A DNA stretch of 64,000 nt from Annona cherimola (GCA_030490835.1 CM059973.1:85451221-85515220), one strand, 5' to 3'; positions 36,601 through 48,320 are shown, counted from the first letter of the stretch. Made by a program: numbers and translations. The notes: generated from the letters alone by a model not told the origin.

Positions 36601-39600
36601 TGAAATACAGGGATGGAACTCCTTTATCAGATCACTTGAATGCTTACCAGGGAATTCTTAATCAGTTGGCTGGGATGAATATCAAGTTTGAAGATGAGGT
36701 GCAGGGGTTATGGCTTCTAGGCACATTGCCGGACTCGTGGGAGACATTTAGAATGTCAGTATCTAACTCAGCTCCAAATGGTGTAATCACTATGGATTTG
36801 GCTAAGAGTAGTGTTTTAAATGAAGAGATGAGAAGAAAGTCACAGGGTCCGTCACAGTCAGATGTCTTAGTCATGGAAAAGAGGGGGAGGAGCAAGAGTA
36901 AAGGTCCGATGAACAGAGACAGAAGCAAAAGCAAGTCAAACAGGTTTGCCAATGTTGAGTGTTATCACTGTGGTAAAAAGGGGCATATAAAGAAGTATTG
37001 TCGACAACTCAAAAGAGACTACAAAAATGAAAAAGGGACAGTAAAGGAAACTGATGATAGTAATGATGTTGATAGAGTTTCTGCCGTTACAGATGACTTC
37101 CTTATTGTGTATGATGATGATGTTGTCAACCTTGCATGCCATGAGACTAGTTGGGTGATTGACAGTGGTGCCTCCGTTCATGCTACATCGCGACGAGACT
37201 TCTTTACATCTTATACATCCGGAGACTTTGGGGATGTTAAGATGGGTAACAATGGTGTAGCTAAAGCCGTAGGCATGGGAGATGTGAGCTTGGAAACCAA
37301 CAATGGTACGATGTTGCTTTTGAAAAATGTTAAACATATTCCTGATATTCGCTTGAATTTGATTTCAGCAGGTAAACTTGATGATGAGGGGTTTTGCAAC
37401 ACCTTCAATGATGGTCATTGGAAGCTTACTAAAGGTTCTATGATTGTGGCTAGAGGCAAGAAGTGCTCCTCATTGTACTTCATGCAGGCAAAGGTTTCTG
37501 ATTGTATTATCAATACAATGGAGAATGAAAGTACAACAGAGCTATGGCATAGAAGACTATGCCACATGAGTGAGAAGGGTTTGATGGTTTTGGCAAAGAA
37601 AAATCTTCTTTCTGGATTGAAGAATACAGTATTGAAGAAATGTGCTCATTGCTTGGCAGGGAAGCAAAACAGAGTTGCCTTTAAAACATCCCCTCCTTCA
37701 AGACAGCCGGGTATACTTGACTTAGTATATTCTGATGTTTGTGGTCCCATGAAAGTAAAAACACTTGGTGGTGCTCTCTATTTTGTGACTTTTATAGATG
37801 ATCACTCAAGGAAGTTGTGGGTCTATACCTTGAAGACAAAAGACCAAGTGTTAGATGTGTTTAAACAGTTTCAGACCTCAGTTGAGAGACAGACTGGGAA
37901 GAAGTTAAAGTGTATCAGAACTGATAATGGAGGTGAGTATTGTGGTCCTTTTGATGAATATTGCAAACAGCTGGGTATTAGGCATCAAAGGACACCTCCG
38001 AAGACTCCTCAGTTAAATGGGCTAGCTGAGAGAATGAACAGGACACTAGTTGAAAGGGTGAGATGTTTGCTTTCACATGCACAGTTGCCAGGATCTTTTT
38101 GGGGTGAGGCTTTGAGTACTGTTGTACATGTGTTAAATCTCACACCCTGTGTTCCTTTAAATTTTGATGTTCCAGACAGAGTTTGGTCGGGAAAAGATGT
38201 ATCCTATAGTCACTTGCGTGTCTTTGGATGTAAGGCCTTTGTGCATATTCCCAAAGATGAGAGGTCTAAGCTTGATGTCAAGACAAGACAGTGTGTATTC
38301 ATTGGCTATGGCCAAGATGATTTTGGTTACAGGTTTTATGATCCGGTACAGAAAAAGCTTGTAAGAAGCCGAGATGTTGTCTTTATGGAAGACCAAACCA
38401 TACAAGATATTGAGAAAACAGTTAAAACAGTTTCTCAATATTATGATAATTTAACAGACTTGGATCCAGTTCCTTTGACACATGTGCCAGTACAGGTTAG
38501 AGATGAAGTTCAAGATGACCAGGATGGTACAGTTGATGTTGATACTCATACACAGGTTGAGATTAATGATGACATTGTTGAGCAGTCACCAGTACCAGAA
38601 GTTCCACCAGATGTTCCACTCAGGAGGTCTACTAGAGATCGTCATCCTTCTACACGATATTCTGTTGATGAATATGTGTTACTGACTGACGGGGGAGAGC
38701 CCGAATGTTATGCAGAAGCCATAGATGATGAACATAAGAAGGAGTGGGTTGAAGCCATGCGAGATGAGATGAAGTCACTGCATGAAAATCATACATTTGA
38801 GTTGGTAAAGTTGCCTATGGGCAAAAGAGCTTTGAAGAACAAGTGGGTATACAGAGTGAAGCAAGAACAAGTTACCACACAACCTCGATACAAAGCTAGA
38901 TTGGTCGTCAAGGGATTCAATCAAAAGAAAGGTATTGATTTTGATGAGATTTTTTCTCCAGTTGTTAAAATGTCATCTATTCGTGTGGTTTTGGGTCTAG
39001 CAGCTAGTCTTGATTTGGAGATTGAACAAATGGATGTAAAGACTGCTTTTCTTCATGGTGAACTAGACAAGGAAATTTATATGGAGCAGCCGGAGGGTTT
39101 CGTGGTAAAAGGAAAAGAGGATCATGTGTGCAAGCTGAGAAAAAGCCTTTATGGCTTGAAGCAAGCACCAAGACAATGGTATAAGAAGTTTGAGTCAGTT
39201 ATGGAGAAACATGGCTATCGAAAAACAACTTCTGATCATTGTGTCTTTGTGCAGAAATTCTCTGATGATGATTTTATTATACTATTGCTTTATGTCGATG
39301 ATATGTTGATTATTGGCAGAAATTCTTTGAGGATTGACAGGTTGAAGACACAACTAAGTCAAATTTTTGCTATGAAGGATTTAGGGCCAGCAAAGCAAAT
39401 TCTTGGCATAAGCATTCATCGTGAGAGGAATGCCAAGAAGTTATATTTGTCACAAGAGAAGTACATTGAGAAAGTACTTCAGAGGTTCAACATGGACAGA
39501 GCTAAAGTGGTTAACTCTCCTCTTGCCACTCACTTTAAGCTAAACATCGAGCAGTGTCCCTCTACAGACATAGAGAAGAAAGACATGGAAAGGGTTCCAT

Positions 39601-41091
39601 ATGCTTCAGCTGTGGGAAGTTTGATGTATGCAATGGTATGTACAAGACCAGACATAGCTTATGCAGTTGGTGTTGTTAGCCGGTTTTTGTCCAATCCTGG
39701 GAGAGAGCATTGGAATGCAGTTAAGTGGATTATGAGATATCTACGAGGTACTTCCAGTTTGAGACTTTGTTTTGGCAATGAGAAACCATTACTAATTGGC
39801 TACACAGATGCAGATATGGCAGGAGATGTGGACACTCGAAAGTCTACATCTGGTTCCTTGATTGCTTTTGCAGGGGGAGCTGTAGCTTGGCAATCAAGGC
39901 TACAGAAATGTGTTGCACTTTCTACAACCGAAGCAGAATTCATTGCAGCAACTGAAGCATGCAAAGAAATGTTGTGGATGAAGAGGTTTTTACATGAGCT
40001 TGGCTTCAAACAACAGAGATACATAGTATTTTGTGATAGTCAAAGTGCAATTCACCTTGGTAAGAATTCTTCCTTTCATGCAAGATCAAAGCATATTGAT
40101 GTGAGGTATCATTGGATAAGAGAAGCTATTGATGACAAGTTATTTGAACTTGAGAAAATCCATACCGATTATAATAGCTCTGATATGTTGACGAAGGCTC
40201 TACCAAGGGAGAAGCTTGAAGTTTGTCGTTCAATCATCGGGATGACAAATTCCTCCACATAGTCGGAAAGGGGGAGATTTGTTGACTTTTGGGTTTCCTC
40301 CCACGTGGAGATGGCCCACACTAAAAGACAAAAAGAAAAAAAATGTCACGGCGCCGTTTCCTTCTTTGTTTTTTCTTCTGCGGTTGTCCGCGTTTTTTTC
40401 GGTGCCTGTCTTCTTCTCCTCTCTCAGCAGCGGTTCGTCGTCAGAGAGCGCGTTTTCTTCCCGTCTCGGCTTTCAGAGCAGCAGCATCAGCAGCTTCGAC
40501 GGACGGAGGAGGATTTTATCCTCATATGCTCAAGGTTTCTACGACAGTCATCTCTTCCATCAAGAGAGAAAATTCTGCCGTTATCTCAGATTTGGTGAGA
40601 TCTACCCTTGATTAATTTCTGTATTGAAATCCATCATTATTGTGATGATGAAATCCTCTAGTTTTGACTAGAGAAGACATTGTGTTGTAATCCCATTATT
40701 CTATAGTGGAAGATTTACCTGGACTGGGTCCCGTGGTTTTTCCCCTTTGGTAAAAAGGGGTTTTCCACGTAAAAATTGTGGTGTGTTTTTCCCGTGGTTT
40801 GATTGCTTATAATTTACAATATTTATTGTCTGTAATTAATCATTCCTATTTAATCTACACAAGAAGGGGATAGGCTAAAATCCCAACACATTAATGGTTT
40901 TCATGCAGACAAGATACACAAATAAAAGAATAAGACTTCTAAAAGAGAAGTGCTGGGTGCTAAAGAGTAAGACCTGCTCCTTTCTCCACAGCATTTTCAA
41001 GTAATGAAATTGGCACAGCTGCTTCAGATTGGAATGTTTTCAGCATGAAGGCCAGAATAATGAGCCAATTGCAGGCTCCCATTCTGCTCAT
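32654..41091 (-). CDS. Pectin acetylesterase (PAE/Notum family), 12 exons, Copia in intron 1
   Basis: Exons in transcript order: 41091-40974, 35592-35510, 35365-35236, 34540-34461, 34323-34237, 34148-34024, 33904-33844, 33731-33678, 33606-33529, 33429-33324, 33154-33009, 32749-32654. All junctions are GT/AG and the phases agree, giving 387 aa, near the family's usual 390-430. The enzyme removes acetyl groups from pectin in the cell wall. A hydrophobic signal peptide (about residues 1-24) precedes the family block GGGWC (68-72). The catalytic serine is in TGGSAGG (S173), the likely aspartate in NSAYDSW (D269) and the likely histidine in NSCYIHLQ (H336). I chose the ATG at 41,091 because an earlier in-frame ATG (41,145) lies beside the TATA box. 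Residue 111 reads Y in NPYFYNWN where relatives usually have D. Coding is intact despite the 5.3-kb insertion, but splicing of intron 1 may be affected. Confidence 0.95.
33628..33664 (-). repeat. (CT)n microsatellite filling a 71-nt esterase intron
   Basis: About 18 GA units on the plus strand (CT in the transcript) occupy half of intron 8 (33,607-33,677). The repeat ends ...CTCTCAG, an alternative acceptor 20 nt before the one needed to keep frame. Confidence 0.9.
35617..35621 (+). repeat. Target-site duplication (catta), left
   Basis: CATTA directly precedes the left LTR and is repeated at 40,889-40,893 after the right LTR: the 5-bp duplication typical of Copia integration. Confidence 0.95.
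35622..36230 (+). repeat. Copia 5' LTR (609 bp)
   Basis: Begins TGTTGAC and ends CCCAACA. Line-by-line reading finds no difference from the right LTR. It holds the element's plus-strand promoter, which points antisense to the esterase. The start is 29 nt from the esterase exon 2 acceptor. Confidence 0.96.
36233..36244 (+). other. Primer-binding site (initiator tRNA-Met type)
   Basis: TGGTATCAGAGC, two bases after the 5' LTR, is the standard plant Copia site complementary to the 3' end of initiator tRNA-Met. It primes minus-strand DNA synthesis. Confidence 0.93.
36279..40262 (+). CDS. Copia gag-pol polyprotein, 1,327 aa, open throughout
   Basis: It encodes all functions for retrotransposition in one frame. 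Domains in order: gag capsid region (from about residue 10, with [12 protein letters not shown]); CCHC zinc knuckle [14 protein letters not shown] (about 228-241); aspartic protease with DSGAS (D about 295); integrase zinc region (LWHRRLCHM, about 422, and CAHC); integrase catalytic core with acidic residues near 486, 549 (RTDNGGE) and 585 ([10 protein letters not shown]); reverse transcriptase with [11 protein letters not shown] and YVDD (about 1005-1008); RNase H with YTDADMAGD (about 1175), STTEAEF and DSQSAIHL. No stop or frameshift is seen. The ATG at 36,279 is 48 bases past the LTR and leads straight into the conserved gag start. Length is typical for autonomous plant Copia elements. Confidence 0.97.
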   Translation: MEVNTSRMINLNGSNYHVWKGKMEDLLYVKDFYLPVFAEQKPVEKTDAEWTLLHRQVCGYIRQWVDDNVLNHVSEETNARSLWDRLEQLYARKTGNNKLFLIKKLMGLKYRDGTPLSDHLNAYQGILNQLAGMNIKFEDEVQGLWLLGTLPDSWETFRMSVSNSAPNGVITMDLAKSSVLNEEMRRKSQGPSQSDVLVMEKRGRSKSKGPMNRDRSKSKSNRFANVECYHCGKKGHIKKYCRQLKRDYKNEKGTVKETDDSNDVDRVSAVTDDFLIVYDDDVVNLACHETSWVIDSGASVHATSRRDFFTSYTSGDFGDVKMGNNGVAKAVGMGDVSLETNNGTMLLLKNVKHIPDIRLNLISAGKLDDEGFCNTFNDGHWKLTKGSMIVARGKKCSSLYFMQAKVSDCIINTMENESTTELWHRRLCHMSEKGLMVLAKKNLLSGLKNTVLKKCAHCLAGKQNRVAFKTSPPSRQPGILDLVYSDVCGPMKVKTLGGALYFVTFIDDHSRKLWVYTLKTKDQVLDVFKQFQTSVERQTGKKLKCIRTDNGGEYCGPFDEYCKQLGIRHQRTPPKTPQLNGLAERMNRTLVERVRCLLSHAQLPGSFWGEALSTVVHVLNLTPCVPLNFDVPDRVWSGKDVSYSHLRVFGCKAFVHIPKDERSKLDVKTRQCVFIGYGQDDFGYRFYDPVQKKLVRSRDVVFMEDQTIQDIEKTVKTVSQYYDNLTDLDPVPLTHVPVQVRDEVQDDQDGTVDVDTHTQVEINDDIVEQSPVPEVPPDVPLRRSTRDRHPSTRYSVDEYVLLTDGGEPECYAEAIDDEHKKEWVEAMRDEMKSLHENHTFELVKLPMGKRALKNKWVYRVKQEQVTTQPRYKARLVVKGFNQKKGIDFDEIFSPVVKMSSIRVVLGLAASLDLEIEQMDVKTAFLHGELDKEIYMEQPEGFVVKGKEDHVCKLRKSLYGLKQAPRQWYKKFESVMEKHGYRKTTSDHCVFVQKFSDDDFIILLLYVDDMLIIGRNSLRIDRLKTQLSQIFAMKDLGPAKQILGISIHRERNAKKLYLSQEKYIEKVLQRFNMDRAKVVNSPLATHFKLNIEQCPSTDIEKKDMERVPYASAVGSLMYAMVCTRPDIAYAVGVVSRFLSNPGREHWNAVKWIMRYLRGTSSLRLCFGNEKPLLIGYTDADMAGDVDTRKSTSGSLIAFAGGAVAWQSRLQKCVALSTTEAEFIAATEACKEMLWMKRFLHELGFKQQRYIVFCDSQSAIHLGKNSSFHARSKHIDVRYHWIREAIDDKLFELEKIHTDYNSSDMLTKALPREKLEVCRSIIGMTNSST
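40265..40277 (+). other. Polypurine tract
   Basis: GGAAAGGGGGAGA ends two bases before the 3' LTR and just after the polyprotein stop. It primes plus-strand synthesis. Confidence 0.92.
40280..40888 (+). repeat. Copia 3' LTR (609 bp)
   Basis: Same length and, as far as I can read, the same sequence as the 5' LTR. Transcription starting in this copy would run rightward across esterase exon 1 (40,974-41,091) in antisense. Confidence 0.96.
40889..40893 (+). repeat. Target-site duplication (catta), right
   Basis: Direct repeat of 35,617-35,621. Confidence 0.95.
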
Positions 41092-41149
41092 TCTATACTG
41101 TATGAGAGAAATGGGTTTCTCCGTCTCTCTGACTCTCCTCTTCAATAGC

Positions 41150-41155
41150 TTTATA
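41150..41155 (-). promoter_or_regulatory. TATA box of the pectin acetylesterase gene
   Basis: TATAAA on the minus strand, about 60 bp upstream of the chosen ATG (41,091). This spacing supports a short 5' UTR and makes the ATG at 41,145 unlikely to be transcribed. Confidence 0.6.
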
Positions 41156-41159
41156 TGAA

Positions 41160-42756
41160 ATCCCGACTGATTCCACTCAACTATTATACAAATAACAAAA
41201 CAACATAATTAAAATATTAGATAGGAAAAAAACGATTTGTGGGAGTTTTCGAGTTTTTTAGTAATATAATTTAACTAAATTGAGTTTGTTTCCTTCTTGT
41301 TGTCTCTTTCTGCTTTCATTTGTCTAGGAAGACTTCGTCTCAATGCGGAACTCTTTTTAAATTAACTACTAGAAACTAATATAGATCAGTACAATGTCAG
41401 AATCATTACATTTCTAATATTGCTTGATCATCTTCCATGATCAACCCACCTAACTTGACAAATGCAACTCTTTCTAGACAAACAGATGGGTGCATGGGAT
41501 CTAGACTTCCTGTGTCTCTGTTTGGTTTCGAAATTTGGATATGAGACCATGATTTGCACTAATCCAGCATGTTCTAAGCATTGATTATGGCAAAAGGACT
41601 GTAGCTAGGCGGTCACTTTCTATCTTATGCAAGCACATGGTGTCCATTACTCCAAGGCGTGTTTGGACAAGCAGGTTAGGGGCCGCAGCAATAGCACGCC
41701 TCATGCGCTCATGGGGTACTCGACGCTAGCTACGGAACATCGGTCTCTTTCGAAATGCCCACAAACGTGGTTTTATTAACCTAATAGCCGATGGAAGCAA
41801 AACGTCTACGTATTGGCGTCTTGCGAGTTTGGCCGTGGCTCAATCAGCATGCATATTGGCCGATCGAAGAAGTTTTCTTGGGATAAGCTAAGATATTGGG
41901 TACGTTTTTGTCTTTTTAATCATAAGATTGGGTAGAATATAAACACCGGTGCAATCAAAATGGAGTAAGGTTAAAGGTTCGCACTCCAGCTAGCTCAACT
42001 TGCAAATATACGTTTAATATATTTTTATAAAATATATTTTAATCTAAAAATATGAAATATGTCCTCTAAAAGTATAAAAAGTTGTTTAACATATTTATTA
42101 GAGTAAATTTCAAATAAACGCACAAGTTTTGTCCTTATCTAAATATATCCCTTATGAAATGATGTATATGCCTAAGTTTAAATTATGATTGTATAACTAA
42201 AAATTTATATTTAAATAATATACAATTCTATAGCTGTAAAAATACTAAAAACTAATTTGGATTTGAATTTTAAGATTAAAATTATAGCTAGAGTTCGGTT
42301 ACATTTGTCCTTTCATAGAGGAGTGCAGGTATTACCGAGATTTAGAGCAAATTAATTAATATATATTTAGAATTATTGAAAGTATATTTAGAATTATGAG
42401 TAAAATCTGTGGATATATTTGGCAACCGAGTACTTGTAGATACCATTCAGCAAAATAGGGGTTTGAGTAGCGGGGCAAGCATTGTCCCTATTAAATTATG
42501 TGAAGTTATTTTGAAAAAAAGAGTAGTGGTGGTGGCATATCTTCGAAAAAATGTCTTAGGGTCTAATTATAATACTGATTAAAATGATGGTAAAATACAT
42601 CAAAAAAAAAGTGTGGATGTATTCGGGATTTGCTCTATTCATTATTTAGTACATTTAATAAATTCATATTATAACTATATCATTATTATATTAATTGTAA
42701 AATTTAAAGTAACGTTTAGTTTCAAATATTAAAAACCGTTTTAAATAATCTATTTA
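41160..42756. other. Esterase upstream region and intergenic DNA
   Basis: Promoter side of the esterase. 41,640-41,900 is somewhat richer in GC but has no exon-like frame. The remainder is AT-rich with no gene seen. Confidence 0.5.
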
Positions 42757-43036
42757 GGGTATGTTTGGGAAGGGATAAAAGTTTTGGTGAAAAATTTTAA
42801 AAAGTAAAAATTGTCAAATAATGTAATATGACAGGGGTAATGATGGGGAGTAAAGATAATAAAATTAAAATAGATAGGTTAGTTGTACAAATAATTGTGT
42901 AGAAATGATTGAAAAGTAAAGTAGTTGTATAGGAAAATGTGAAAAAATAATTAAAAAATATAGTAGTTATAAAGAGTGAAAAGTTTTAGATTGAAAAATT
43001 TTAATTTGACATTTTATACCCATTACCAAACACACC
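42757..43036 (+). mobile_element. MITE, GGGTGTGTTTGG family
   Basis: The left end GGGTATGTTTGGGAA and the right end TTACCAAACACACC are inverted repeats. The body (ggtaatgatggggagtaaagat, atgattgaaaagtaaagtagtt, gagtgaaaagttttagattg) is the clearest consensus of the family in this window. Length about 280 bp. Confidence 0.82.
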
Positions 43037-43079
43037 TTTGGAACTGGAATTGAAATTATCCAAACTTTGAAAAAATAAG

Positions 43080-43620
43080 ATAGGTGTAGGCCGGTAGGGC
43101 CCAGCCTCGAACCGTACCAGGCAGAACTTACGATTGACCCGACGCAGCGAAAGTTCCACACCGAGCGGTTGGGATAAGTTACTAGGCTTGACCCCCGACG
43201 GAGCCGAAGCAAACCGAGCGGGTGGCATAAGTTAGGAGTGACCCTTGTTCGTCACGGATAAGTTAGGAGTGACCCAGACGGCTATACGTCGTCGACCCTG
43301 GCTCGACACGGATAAGTTAGGAGTGACCCAGACGGCTACACGTCGCCGATCCTAGTTCGACACGGATAAGTTAGGAGTGACCCAGACGGCTATCCGTCGT
43401 CGACCCTAGTTTAGTTTCTCGCCGCCGCGAGTTATGGAGCACGTCACTTGTCACGGGGGCGACATGAGGCGCGCAACCGCCGCTCCTGTGCCTGTTCGGT
43501 CCATGACTCAAGCTCAGGCTCGGCGATTCTCATGGAAAACCAGCCGCAACTGCTATGGGTCCTTGCGTGCCCCCGCACGTGATCACATCACATCCTCGCC
43601 GCATTAATGCGGGCTTCCGT
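43080..43620. repeat. CpG-rich patch with 55-bp tandem repeats
   Basis: 'gataagttagg' recurs at about 43,256, 43,311 and 43,366 (period 55), each copy followed by 'agtgacccagacggctayac/cgtcg'. Degenerate copies lie upstream near 43,170 and 43,226. The block is CpG-rich within AT-rich surroundings. No protein is recognised. It could be a minisatellite in a lost promoter or a transposon subterminal array. Confidence 0.7.
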
Positions 43621-45017
43621 ATGCTGCTCTCTCTATCTCTCCCTCTTCCTTTCTTTTTTTTTTTCGAAAGGAAAAAAAAAAAACAAAATTTCCTCTGGCT
43701 CCTGCTGCTTTTTGAAAAGTGCGTTACGAAAAAATAAAGAAGCACAAACTACAAAGGCGTGCGAAACTCAATCCATGTTTCAAATTTAAAATTTGTTGGA
43801 TACTCATTTTCGGCAACATGGCATAACGGTGACATTGGAACAAATTATCGTATATAATTGGGATGATTTATTTGGTTAAAATGATAAAATTTATTTTAAC
43901 TAGAAATTCATGAATGCCAATCTCGTCGACATGTATCAATAGGGTTTCTTAATTTTCGGCATTCGTTTCATTTAATCTTACGGTTTTCTTTTCGCTGCAG
44001 GTCAATGCAACAAAATGTAATGTCAGCAACCGACAAGAAACTAAGAATTTTCGTTGATATGCAAATAAAATTTCTTCTGCACCGTTGCCTTTACTCAATG
44101 GTAAAAGTTATTTGTGTTGATGCTGATAACGGATTTTTTTCGTTGCAAACGTACACTAAAAACTAGGGTGTAACTCAGTAGGTTATTCTAGTTGAAGGTA
44201 AATCCATACTCACCTGTGTTAAAAACTATCCTAAATCTCTTTACAATCTTAACTCTAATTCATTTACCACTAGGACGTGTGCTCCAGTGGTCAACATCAG
44301 CTCCTTTATGAGCAAAGTTGTTTCAAATATGCATCTAGGCAAGTGATGTTATTTATTAATCCTCCTAGAGAGTGAATGTAGTTATTGGTGTCCTTCTGAG
44401 TGTGAAAGTATTTATAAAAACTCTCTCAATAATATAACAGTCGTTGAGGTATTTGATTATAACATCAGTTATCATAATATATAAAATACCAATAAAAAAA
44501 CTCTAATTCATTTAATATCAATATATCATACCATAAGTTGTTATCGGATTAAATAATAAAAAAAGAGAAAGATAAACTATTTAAAATGCAATTTTACATA
44601 ATCAATAAAGGCTTTTTAATACTCTCATATAATTAAATTTAAAACATCTGGAGAAAGTTTGGAATGAAACCACAAAAAGTTTTTTCCATCCATTTATTTT
44701 ATATTTTCCAATCATTTTGTTTACATCTATTTATACAACATTAATCTCATTTCATAATTATTTTTTTATATTTTTCATACAATTATCCTATTTATTTTAA
44801 TTTTATTCTCTTTATTTTTCATTATTACACCTTATTATATCACGTCGCTATTTCACATTAAAAAAAGTTTAACCAAAACGTTTTCTCTCATTTTGTCCGG
44901 GTGCCAAACACATCCTAATTTTCACATACAAAGATATATTTCTATTAAAAATGTCAACTCCATTATTAAAAAGTACGCATAACTTGTAAAATAAATGTAA
45001 AAAATGTTTACTTTTTA
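43621..45017. other. Intergenic DNA with an inverted decayed MITE
   Basis: 44,660-44,915 carries the GGGTGTGTTTGG family body on the minus strand, ending GTGCCAAACACATCC. The rest is AT-rich. The short frames over 43,530-43,789 arise from a poly-T/poly-A pair and are not genes. Confidence 0.5.
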
Positions 45018-45218
45018 TAGGGTTATAAACGGGTTTTGCGGATTGAAAAGTTAAACGTATTAAATTATCAAGTTTTTGAATTGGACAAGTTCAACGCATG
45101 ATCAATGAATTCATTTAAATGGATTCTACAGATCGTCTAAATGAGTTTACAAGTTGAAAATAAGCTAATAAAAACCAAGTTAGATTGACGGGGTTACGGG
45201 TACCTTGTTACACCCCTA
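45018..45218. mobile_element. Small hAT-like element (~200 bp)
   Basis: The left end TAGGGTTATAAACGGG and the reverse complement of the right end TAGGGGTGTAACAAGG resemble the TAGGGGTG(T)AA termini of plant hAT elements. No coding capacity. The target duplication was not resolved. Confidence 0.45.
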
Positions 45219-47429
45219 ATAAAAAATCATTATCCAACCATCACAACAAAATATTTTGTTACCAAAATCAAAATTTTTTTTCTCACTTAGATCTTTCAAT
45301 TAAGATAATTTATCATCAAAATTAGCCGTTTTCCATTTAAGTGATTCAGCTAATTAATTAAGATAATTAATTTTTAAAATAATTGATCGAAGCAATTTAT
45401 GGCACGTTATTGAAAAGTTTTATAATCAAATATTTGCTAAATGCAGCTTTTGTTGGTTTTATAAATTGATTGGTAAATTCATGTTCTTGACTACAAAAAC
45501 TGAGAAGGAAGTGCTGAGTAATCAAAGGACACTACAACCTCTTAGATATGGCTCAAAACATTATTAAGCATTTAGGCCGCAGCGATATACAAATCTTGCA
45601 TAAAATGATATAATTGCTTGCCTAGGTTTTAACTTAGGATGTTTCTGTATAATATTTAATCACAATTTTTATGTAGTATTTAATCACTAATCATAAATAA
45701 TTTTTCTGTTTCTGCGCAATTACATTTGTCGTGGAGGATTGGATTGGCTTGATGGGGACATAGGATCATCTTCCAAAAAGTTGGATAAACAAGCCACTTC
45801 AACTAATTATATTTATATTAAATTAGGAAATTTAAAGAAAAATAGAAAGCAAGAAAACATACCACTGTTCTATAGTTTTTCTTTTCCCCTTGATTCTGAA
45901 ACACATCTGGCGCCTGTGGTTTCTGTTCCGTTGTCTGTAGATTACAGTTTTGAATGGTTTCCGATGTGTGTAATATGTATATGCTGTACCAGCCATAATT
46001 ATTCCTAGATTGTGCCGTTTCATTAATTTGTCAGTTACTTGTAAGCATCAACCTACAATATCAAGACATTTCTAATTTGCTATTCAGCATCGTTGCTAAT
46101 ACGCAAAGCAATTAATTTCCAGCACCAAAAGAGTCATATATGGAAAACGATGGAAGAAGAGGACACCCTGGTGATGTGAAATTTTAAACAAAAATCTAGT
46201 TGTAATTAATTGAGGGCATCTAACATAAGACGAAAGAAACGGTGTCTTGGGTTGGGTGTTGCTAAGGACGGACATGATTTGCTAATGGCCAAGAAAACCA
46301 GATCGATTACGTGAATGAAACATGGTAGGTAGGATACCATCGTATTTTGCACTGTGGATTTACCTCGCGAGATCTTCCTCAGGCGTATTTATATTTTTGC
46401 TTTTTTTATGAAAATGCGAGCCAAATGTATTTAAGTCACATACTAAAGTTTATTACTTTTAAATAAGTAAATATGTATATATTTGACTAAATTTCAAAAA
46501 TCAACAATTTTGGGAGATAAAATTACTCAAATACTCCTAAAACCTATTGATTTTAAATTCGATAAATATATGGGCATATTTAAAAATTATAAACTTTGGT
46601 ATATAAATTTAAAGAAAAAATTTAAAAAAAAGCCGAGGCACTAGGCTAATAGGTAACAGAATCATAATCCTTACTTTAGTACATCTATCATACAATATCT
46701 TTGATTTAAAAGGCAATTTAAGCAATTATGCCTGTAACTCAAATTTTTGGTGTTACACATTTTAAAGAGCACCCTGCGTTATCAGAGAATGTTCAAATTT
46801 TAAATTTATTTAAATATCTTCTGTCTTCGAAATATGTGTTAATTATATGACCAACTGGCCATTAAGATACCGTCTCACATCATACGCAAGTATTTTGCCT
46901 AAATGAGCTGAGGCTCACAGAGCATTGATTTTCATGAGAAGAAGGCCATCCACAAAAAGGAAGATTTGAGTAGTTCTGTGAAATCCATTATTATTGGATA
47001 AAATTTTCAAAATTGTAAAAAGATGTAGAGGTAAATGTAATGTGGCCGTAGAAGATAAAAGGGTATGCACGAGAAGAGGGGGAGTAAGGGGAATAAAATT
47101 AAGGTAAATAGGAATAATAGGAAAATTATTTGAAAAGATGTGAAGAAATCATTGTAAAATAGGTTAATTGTGGGAAAAAGTGTGTAAAAGAGTGGGAAAC
47201 AAGTCCAAGTGGAATATAAAATAAGGGGAGAGAAATAAGAAAAGGAAGGAAATTACAGTAGGCACCTCCTCCATTGTCTTGTAAGGGGGAAAAGGCAATG
47301 TATATCATACACAAAGAGGAGGTTTTCAAAGGAGGGGTAAGTGACTCATCATGGGCTTTCACCAATGAGAAAGTGTTTTTGCTTGTTGAAATAAAATTGA
47401 TTTTTAAACAATGTGACACGACAGAAGTG

Positions 47430-47696
47430 ATAAAATTTTTGGACGAAAAGTGTACTCGTGTAAAAGTTTTTAAATTGTGAGAAAATAATGTCTATGTTAA
47501 AGGTAATGATGAAGAATATAGAGAAAAAAAATTAAAATATATAGATTAGTTGTATGAATAGTTATGTGAAAATTATTGAAAAGTAAGATAGTTATATATA
47601 AAGATGTGAAAAAATAATTTTAAAATAGCATAATTAATAATTATAGAGAGTGAAAACTTTTTATTTAAAAAAAATTTTGGTTAAACAAACATGCCC
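47430..47696 (+). mobile_element. MITE, GGGTGTGTTTGG family
   Basis: The body (aaaggtaatgatgaagaatata, aaaattattgaaaagtaagatag, gagagtgaaaactttttat) and the right end AAACAAACATGCCC match the family. The left terminus is eroded. Confidence 0.6.
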
Positions 47697-47786
47697 TTCA
47701 TGTAAAAAACAGGATGTTGGATTGAAAGACCCATGACAATGGAAAAGATGGCTACATTGATTAGATAACATTAGGATATATAAAAA

Positions 47787-48320
47787 CTATGGGAATACTT
47801 CTATGAAACCAGGTTTCATAAAAATGATTTTGTGAAACTTTTTTCATTTTTAAAATGTTGATTCTTAATGAAAAATCTAATCCATTCATTGTCTTTAACA
47901 TCATTCTTTTAGCTAGAAAACCAAGTTTTACTCCAATACAATATGTGGATGGGCCACATTTGCTCAAAAATATGTGCATTTATGTGTAAATTATGAAAAA
48001 TGCTTAGATCAATTCACACGTATTAAAACATAATAATACTTTATAGGATTATTTATCTACATATTATTGATATTTGAAATGGTTTAGATGTTGAAAAAAT
48101 TACTTTAAAGTTTATATTTTAATATTGAACCATTTTATTACATTAATTTTACATATTTATAGATGAAACCCATATACAGTAAAATTGAAAAAATAAAAGA
48201 TTTTCAAGATACTAGTGAATGATGTCAAATACAATGAATGAAGTATATTTTCTATCAATATCAAGATTTTAACAGAAGAGGAGTTTCAAAGAAACACCTT
48301 GTATGAACTATGGTAATATG
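47787..48320 (-). mobile_element. MITE related to the 10,449 element, inverted
   Basis: The reverse complement contains 'aatgtaataaaatggttcaa', 'actttaaagtaattttttca' and 'acatctaaacca', which align in order with the inside of the element at 10,449 and with 28,267-28,520. The ends carry short GTTTCAT/ATGAAAC motifs. The boundaries are estimates. Confidence 0.6.

Larger units (their letters stand above)
35622..40888 (+). mobile_element. Complete Ty1/Copia LTR retrotransposon (Tork/TNT1-like), apparently intact
   Basis: 5,267 bp in total: 609-bp LTR, tRNA-Met primer site, one long gag-pol frame, polypurine tract, 609-bp LTR, flanked by the 5-bp duplication catta. The LTRs appear 100% identical, so insertion was recent on an evolutionary scale. 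It lies inside intron 1 of the pectin acetylesterase gene in the opposite orientation. The order protease, integrase, reverse transcriptase, RNase H defines Copia. The lineage assignment to Tork/TNT1-like is my judgement from the polyprotein wording and not a phylogeny. Confidence 0.97.

Noticed and set aside
40960..41145. Upstream ATG at 41,145 as the esterase start
   Set aside because: It lies 5 bp from the TATA box, and the residues it adds (MKRRVRETEK...) would precede and spoil the signal peptide.
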